Position numbers and translations under genes: made by a program. From CAYVSF01 sp046482855 (GTDB lineage: Bacteria; Bacteroidota; Bacteroidia; Bacteroidales; UBA12077), in assembly GCA_046482855.1 (NCBI GenBank), contig JAWOEH010000129.1, positions 1-27,022 on the forward strand: a stretch of DNA of 27,022 nucleotides. Reading direction: 5' to 3'. The notes below the pieces were generated by a model. The model did not search any database and was not told where the DNA came from. It saw nothing but the letters and a program-made list of their open reading frames with translations. Shown one piece after another: positions 22,182-27,022 of this stretch (positions within the stretch are counted from its first letter, which is position 1; every line of letters begins with the position of its first letter).

Positions 22182-25100
22182 CGCTTTTCGCCCAGGTACT
22201 TTCGCAACAAATCATAAACCGCCCGCAGCGATGCGGGTTTTTTCAGGTAGTCATTGCATCCTGCTTTAAGCGCAGCCACCTTATCGTGTTCCTGCGTATA
22301 AGCAGTTAATGCAATTATGGGGGTTGTGACGCCACCGCTGCGCAGCATGCGGGTAGCCTCCAACCCGTCCTTCTCCGGCATCTTTAGGTCCATAAAGATC
22401 AAATCAGGGTGAACACTCTTCATTTTTTGCATCACCTCAACACCGTTACGAGCCCATTCCACTTTGGCTTTTGTGCGCTTCAGGTACTCATTCAGCAGCA
22501 AAAAATTGGGCTCATCATCCTCTGCAATCATTATATTATGTCCTTCCAGGTTGGGGGCAAATTCAGCTTTGGATTTCACTGTTTCAATGCGAGAAGGTTT
22601 GTGATCGGCTACAGGTAAGGTAAATGAAAAAACAGAACCCTGGTCTGCGATGGACTTCACAGTAATATCACGGTTGAGTAATTGACTGATATGCTTAACA
22701 ATACTTAATCCTAAACCAGTCCCGCGAAAGATCCTTTTTTCCGGAGATTCAAGTTTAACAAAACGCTCAAATATCTCTTCTTTACATGCTTCAGGAATGC
22801 CAATACCAGTATCCTTCACCAGTACACGGACATGGCTGTTCTCCGAAGCAGGGGCAAGCTCTACATGTATTGTACCTTCATCGGTATACTTTAATGCATT
22901 ATCCAATAATGCTTCCAAAACCTGACGAATGCGCTTCTCATCGGAGTGTACCCAAATATTATCAGGGTGATTAAAAGAGTGGATAACTACGTTCTTCTGT
23001 TCGGTTTTACGCTTAGCTTCCAAGTTTGTTAGTGCATGTGCCACTAACATATTCAAGTTAAAATCGCTCTTTATTAGCTGAATTTCTCCGGTTTCTAACT
23101 TGGAAAGATCGATAATATCCTGAATTAGCTGTAACAACGACTGACTACTCTGCTCAATGAAGCCAATATATTCATGGTTTTCGAGAGAATCATCCTGGTG
23201 TCGTTTAAGTAAACTTGAGAAACCCACAATGGCATTTAATGGCGTGCGCACTTCATGCGACATATTTGCCAAAAAAGCTGACTTCAGTCTATCGGCGCGC
23301 TCAGCCTTTTCCTTCTGCACAATAAGCTCCCGGGTTCGTTCATCAACAATCTGTTCCAACTGATTTCGATATCGTTCCAACTCCTGCAAATTGCTCTTTC
23401 GTTCGGTGATATCTGAAAATATGGAGATCACGGAATCATCTTCTGCCCCTGCGTTATACGAAGCGTTTATCTGTACATCAATAAGCGTTCCATCTTTCCG
23501 AATTAACTTTTTCTCATAGGAGGCCGTTCCTTGCTTAAGAAGCACATCCATCATAACACGGTCATGTTCATGATATTGTATGGGTGTAAGGTCTGGTACT
23601 CGTTTCGTCAATAGTTCCTCAGATGAATACAGAAGCAACCTGCAAGCGGCTCTATTAACAAACCGAATTTCCCCTTTTGACGAGACAACAGTAATGCCTT
23701 CGCGAGCATTGGCAACAATGTTTTTATTAAATGCAATGGATTGATTAAGCTCCTCATGAGCCTCAACAAATTCGGCAGTACGTTGCTTAACTTCGTGCTC
23801 CAACTCCGCTTTTCGCCTCTGCAGCTTCCTACTGCGCAACTTCACATACATAAAAAACAGTGCTAACAGCCCAACTACACCCAAAAATACCACCCATGTT
23901 CTTTGCCAAAAGGGAGGATGTATGATGATAAGCATTTCATCGCCCTCCTTATTCCACATATTGTCGCGGTTCGCCGCTTTCACCTGAAAAAGATACTCCC
24001 CGGGAGGCAAGCTTAGATAATTAGCTACGCTTTTGCCTTTTACATGATTCCAATTTGTTTCCAAACCCTTCATCCGGTAAGCATAACGTGCTTGTTCCGG
24101 AAAACCAAAGGAAAAAGAGGTGAATTGGAAGCTCAGGAAAGAATTTTTATGGTGTAGTTCAAGCGTGTCCACTTCCAGTATTGGCTTTTCCAGCACCACC
24201 TGACCATTGTAGCGTTCATTCGGTTTTACCTTCTGGTTGGACAACCAGACACCCGTTATTTTCACTCTGGGTGGTGTAAAGTCGGTTTGAATACTGTCAG
24301 GTACAAAATAGGTGATCCCATTAATCCCCCCAAAATAAAGGCGCCCATTACTCCCCACACATGATGATTCATTATTAAACTCCAAATTTTGCAGGCCATC
24401 CAGGGCATCAAAATGAATCCACTGTTCGTGTTGTTTGTAGAGAACCGACAAACCCTTATTGGTGCTTACCCATAAATTCCCACAATAATCCATTTGTAAG
24501 CTATTGATAAAATCCGAAGGAAGTCCCATCGAGCCTGTGTAACTTCTGAGTAACGTCCCATTGGAGCTGAGTTCAAATAACCCTTCGGTAGTTGCCACCC
24601 ATAAGGCTTTGGAAGGCTGTTCCCTGATAGCCGTTACCACCAACGGCCCCGATTGCGGTAAATTCAAGGAAACTTCCCGGATATCAAGCTTGTCTCCCGC
24701 TAAAAAAGCGTAATCCTTAGGCACACGAATACGCTTCAACCCCTCTTTGGTTCCTACCCAAAGGTATCCGGCAGAGGTATATTCCAAGGTAACAATAGCC
24801 TTGTTAATAAGTGGCTTTTTAAGATAATCATCAAGAGACAGAAGCTTTTTTTGATGATGATTATAAAGAAATACACCTGATGATGTAGCTAAGAAATAAA
24901 CTCCGTCTCTTAACCTTGCTAAATGATACACAGCCCTATTACTCATTTCCTCAGTCCCCAGAGATAGGGGATGTGCCGTTTGAGTATGCAAATCAAAAAG
25001 GGCAAGTCCTTTGCTCCCGGCCAGCAACAAACGTTGTTCATCAAGCTGATGGATATCGTATATGGTAAGAAAAGGCAGATGAGTTTTTGTAAAGTTGGCA

Positions 25101-26263
25101 ATAATTTTATCGGGATGTTCAGGTGACACCAGAAAGAGGCCATTTCCCAGAGTACCTATATATAGTTCTCCGGAAGAGGGTGATTCAAAAATACTCCAAA
25201 CAGGGATCGGCGCTTCCTTTAATGAGTTCTTTTTAGTGGATAAGCTATTGTTATAAAATGCCTTTTGTTCTTCATATTCAACGCTAACTCCTCCCATTGA
25301 GCCAACCCACAAGCGTTGCGAGTGATCAAAATAGATTCGCTGTACAACATTACTAATTAAGCTTCTTGGATTGTTCACCTGTGCCTGAATATGCTCTGTA
25401 AGCCTAAAATACTCATCCAAAACAACAACTCCTTGAGTAGTGGCTATCCATAAATGGTTATGGGGGCCCCAAACCAAATCTCGTACATACCTGTCCTTTA
25501 TATTAATTGCGTATAATGAGAACACGTGATCAAAAAGGCCATCTTGTGGATTCCATCGATACAAACCGTCATTTGTGCTGGCAACCAATACGCCGTGATT
25601 GCTGAAAGCTATTTGCGTGGCATATGTTCCTGCCAAGTGCCATCTGGCTTTTTCAAGATCTTTGTCGTACTGAAGGATTCCGCTATTTGTAGCAAACCAT
25701 ATATCGCCATTATCACATTGTTCAATAGAATAGGCGGAGATGGGTGCTTCTCCCTCCGTCGGCGAAAAAGAGAAACCGGTTCGAACCAAACGCTTAGTTG
25801 TGCTATTAAGGATAGCAACTCCTTGATTTGTTGCGACCCATAAAACGCCTGATCGATCTTCAAAAATATCCTGAATTTTAACATTTTCATCAGGCTCCCA
25901 AGAGGTTTGTATCTGTAGAAAATTATTCTGTGTCTTCTGGTATAGATATAAATGGTTAAGAGTACCAATCCATAGTCGCTGCTGACTATCTTCAAACAGC
26001 GAGGAGATCTCCTGAGACTTAAGGCTACCTGGTTGTCCATCGGCCTTATAAATAACAACTTCGTTACCATCATACCGGTTTAGGCCGGAAAATGTTGCAA
26101 ACCACATAAACCCTTCACTATCCTGTAAAATATCAGGAAAAACCCCTTGTGACAGGCCCTCCTGAATACTTAGCTGTTTAAACAACAAAGTGTCGTTCTG
26201 TGCCTGTAAAAAACGGGGACACAGAAGGATTAAAAAGAGAAAGAGAAAATATCGAACCGTCAT
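22178..26263 (-). CDS. Hybrid two-component histidine kinase with double propeller, Y_Y_Y and PAS
   Basis: A 1361-residue inner-membrane sensor. Order: signal peptide (about 1-21, ending FLQA), fourteen propeller blades of the W-x-x-T-x-x-G type (about 30-690), probably two seven-bladed propellers in the periplasm; a Y_Y_Y immunoglobulin-like domain (about 700-785); one membrane helix (about 790-810); coiled coil; PAS (about 848-960); second coiled coil; HisKA with H1003 (MSHEVRTPLNA); HATPase with DNALKY, DTGIGIP and GTGLGLSIV; and a receiver with D1292 (FMDLKMPEKDG). It resembles Bacteroidota polysaccharide-sensing hybrid kinases, but ends after the receiver with no AraC-type DNA-binding domain, and contains a PAS that those normally lack. 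Output must pass through another protein. No SusC/D or polysaccharide genes lie nearby. Confidence 0.93.
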   Translation of the reverse strand: MTVRYFLFLFLILLCPRFLQAQNDTLLFKQLSIQEGLSQGVFPDILQDSEGFMWFATFSGLNRYDGNEVVIYKADGQPGSLKSQEISSLFEDSQQRLWIGTLNHLYLYQKTQNNFLQIQTSWEPDENVKIQDIFEDRSGVLWVATNQGVAILNSTTKRLVRTGFSFSPTEGEAPISAYSIEQCDNGDIWFATNSGILQYDKDLEKARWHLAGTYATQIAFSNHGVLVASTNDGLYRWNPQDGLFDHVFSLYAINIKDRYVRDLVWGPHNHLWIATTQGVVVLDEYFRLTEHIQAQVNNPRSLISNVVQRIYFDHSQRLWVGSMGGVSVEYEEQKAFYNNSLSTKKNSLKEAPIPVWSIFESPSSGELYIGTLGNGLFLVSPEHPDKIIANFTKTHLPFLTIYDIHQLDEQRLLLAGSKGLALFDLHTQTAHPLSLGTEEMSNRAVYHLARLRDGVYFLATSSGVFLYNHHQKKLLSLDDYLKKPLINKAIVTLEYTSAGYLWVGTKEGLKRIRVPKDYAFLAGDKLDIREVSLNLPQSGPLVVTAIREQPSKALWVATTEGLFELSSNGTLLRSYTGSMGLPSDFINSLQMDYCGNLWVSTNKGLSVLYKQHEQWIHFDALDGLQNLEFNNESSCVGSNGRLYFGGINGITYFVPDSIQTDFTPPRVKITGVWLSNQKVKPNERYNGQVVLEKPILEVDTLELHHKNSFLSFQFTSFSFGFPEQARYAYRMKGLETNWNHVKGKSVANYLSLPPGEYLFQVKAANRDNMWNKEGDEMLIIIHPPFWQRTWVVFLGVVGLLALFFMYVKLRSRKLQRRKAELEHEVKQRTAEFVEAHEELNQSIAFNKNIVANAREGITVVSSKGEIRFVNRAACRLLLYSSEELLTKRVPDLTPIQYHEHDRVMMDVLLKQGTASYEKKLIRKDGTLIDVQINASYNAGAEDDSVISIFSDITERKSNLQELERYRNQLEQIVDERTRELIVQKEKAERADRLKSAFLANMSHEVRTPLNAIVGFSSLLKRHQDDSLENHEYIGFIEQSSQSLLQLIQDIIDLSKLETGEIQLIKSDFNLNMLVAHALTNLEAKRKTEQKNVVIHSFNHPDNIWVHSDEKRIRQVLEALLDNALKYTDEGTIHVELAPASENSHVRVLVKDTGIGIPEACKEEIFERFVKLESPEKRIFRGTGLGLSIVKHISQLLNRDITVKSIADQGSVFSFTLPVADHKPSRIETVKSKAEFAPNLEGHNIMIAEDDEPNFLLLNEYLKRTKAKVEWARNGVEVMQKMKSVHPDLIFMDLKMPEKDGLEATRMLRSGGVTTPIIALTAYTQEHDKVAALKAGCNDYLKKPASLRAVYDLLRKYLGEKR

Positions 26264-26358
26264 GGGTCTATTCGTTTAGGCTTATTACATCAGGCTACGC
26301 AAAAGCATAAAAAAAGTGACAAATTTATGACGAATTGTGCTTTTCGTAATATAAAGAA

Positions 26359-26378
26359 AGGATTGCAATTGCAATCCT
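26359..26378. terminator. Perfect 20-bp palindrome after korB
   Basis: AGGATTGCAATTGCAATCCT is self-complementary over all 20 bases. It lies 33 bp past the korB stop and is followed on the minus strand by TTCTTTATATT. It may be the korB terminator or a protein-binding site upstream of the hybrid kinase gene. Confidence 0.55.
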
Positions 26379-26410
26379 CTCTAGCTTTTATCTGTGTACA
26401 AATAGAAATA

Positions 26411-27022
26411 CTATACTTCCCAAGTACTTCCGCTATGCAATAGATCGTCAATGGAGCTGATAGAAGACTGTTTCTTCACCTCATCCACCTGCTTTTGCAC
26501 CTCATTGTCATAATAATTCGCCTCAACTGAACGTATTACGCCAAAAGCGATTGGAAAATCAGGGCCTTTCATGTTAGCAAGCATCAAATGAATACCCGGA
26601 TTTGTCTCGTAAGCATCATGTACCAAAAGGTCACTCTCAGTATAGCCATCCTTTCCAAGTTCAACGACTTTCAACTTCAAGCCATCCAGTACGATACCCT
26701 TATCTTGGTTTTTACCAAAGATCATGGGTTCGCCCTGTCGCAATACAATGCGTCGGTCAAGCTTATGCTCTTTATCAGTAAGATAAGCATGCGCTTTGTC
26801 ATTATAGATCACACAATTTTGAAGTACCTCAACTACTGAAGTACCCTTATGTTTTGCTGCTTCAACAAAGATCTCCTGGCACAATTTGATATCATTATCG
26901 ATGGATCGGGCAAAAAATTTGCCTTGGGCACCAATAACAAGCTCTCCGGGATGAAAAGGAGACTCCACAGTTCCAAAAGGAGAGGTTTTTGTAACAGCTC
27001 CTAATTTTGAAGTGGGAGAATA
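26411..27022 (-). CDS. korB: 2-oxoacid:ferredoxin oxidoreductase beta subunit, C-terminal part (truncated by window edge)
   Basis: The frame is open to the last base, so the gene starts beyond the window; about 204 residues are visible. The GTG at 26966-26968 is internal: the preceding residues YSPTSKLGAVTKTSPFG continue the family sequence. This is the C-terminal part of the TPP-binding beta subunit of 2-oxoglutarate (or related 2-oxoacid) ferredoxin oxidoreductase, with HPGELVIGAQGKFFARS, KHKGTSVVEVLQNCVIYND, and the C-terminal tail lying near the iron-sulfur/CoA region. The catalytic TPP motif is outside the window. The enzyme couples oxidative decarboxylation to ferredoxin reduction, or the reverse for carboxylation. 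korA is expected upstream on the minus strand, beyond the window. Confidence 0.9.
   Translation of the reverse strand, partial: YSPTSKLGAVTKTSPFGTVESPFHPGELVIGAQGKFFARSIDNDIKLCQEIFVEAAKHKGTSVVEVLQNCVIYNDKAHAYLTDKEHKLDRRIVLRQGEPMIFGKNQDKGIVLDGLKLKVVELGKDGYTESDLLVHDAYETNPGIHLMLANMKGPDFPIAFGVIRSVEANYYDNEVQKQVDEVKKQSSISSIDDLLHSGSTWEV

Noticed and set aside
25609..26073. 154-residue minus-strand frame inside the hybrid kinase gene
   Set aside because: It lies in another frame of a gene with continuous propeller repeats, has no recognisable domain and an odd, low-complexity composition.
26264..26340. Promoter for the hybrid kinase gene (TTTG and TGCTTTTG on the minus strand)
   Set aside because: The -7 box lacks the A and the spacing to TTTG is only about 12 bp, short of the usual 19-21.
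26411..26968. A complete 185-residue protein starting at the GTG at 26968
   Set aside because: The frame continues to the window edge with family-like residues (YSPTSKLGAVTKTSPFG), so this is the C-terminal part of KorB.
1..27022. Mobile elements, CRISPR arrays, tRNA or rRNA genes
   Set aside because: No transposase, integrase, evenly spaced repeat-spacer pattern or recognisable tRNA/rRNA sequence was found on reading both strands.

Overview
This window looks like a chromosomal segment of a Bacteroidota bacterium, probably an environmental Bacteroidales/Marinilabiliales or Cytophaga-like lineage. The evidence is a periplasmic-propeller hybrid histidine kinase, promoter boxes of the TAnnTTTG type, almost no strong Shine-Dalgarno sites, a moderate GC content (about 43% by eye) and the family variants seen. 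It resembles core chromosome: no transposase, integrase, phage gene, CRISPR array, tRNA or rRNA was recognised.

Layout. Positions 1-5321 hold a 5'-truncated Dcp-type M3 peptidase (+), a nitroreductase (-), an iron-type and a manganese-type superoxide dismutase side by side (-), and a MATE exporter (+). Positions 5409-7806 hold a DUF1858 CxxC protein and a membrane-bound SpoIIE-type phosphatase (+). Positions 7854-10377 are a minus-strand run mqnB-mqnD-hldD (futalosine menaquinone pathway plus ADP-heptose epimerase). Positions 10463-12903 are plus-strand: a PTPS-family enzyme and folE (pterin pathway), fabD, and an unlisted 51-residue membrane protein. Positions 12956-15039 are an OsmC-family protein and glutamate dehydrogenase (-), separated by a 332-bp non-coding stretch with a heptamer repeat and hairpins.

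The most unusual part is 15187-21649: two large paralogues, 4 bp apart, each with two receiver-like domains, a PEP-synthase/PPDK-type ATP-grasp domain and a conserved C-terminal domain. Both lack the phosphohistidine and PEP domains of a true dikinase. The first gene of the pair also has a GAF-like sensor module. They lie close to a 149-residue four-helix membrane protein (+) and a 1361-residue hybrid histidine kinase with a double propeller but no DNA-binding output domain (-). The window ends in the C-terminal part of KorB (2-oxoacid:ferredoxin oxidoreductase beta subunit).

Taken together, the genes suggest a facultative or oxygen-exposed anaerobe: ferredoxin-linked 2-oxoacid metabolism and menaquinone respiration on one side, two SODs, OsmC and a nitroreductase on the other. 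The receiver/ATP-grasp pair is the best candidate for an undescribed signalling or metabolic-switch system.
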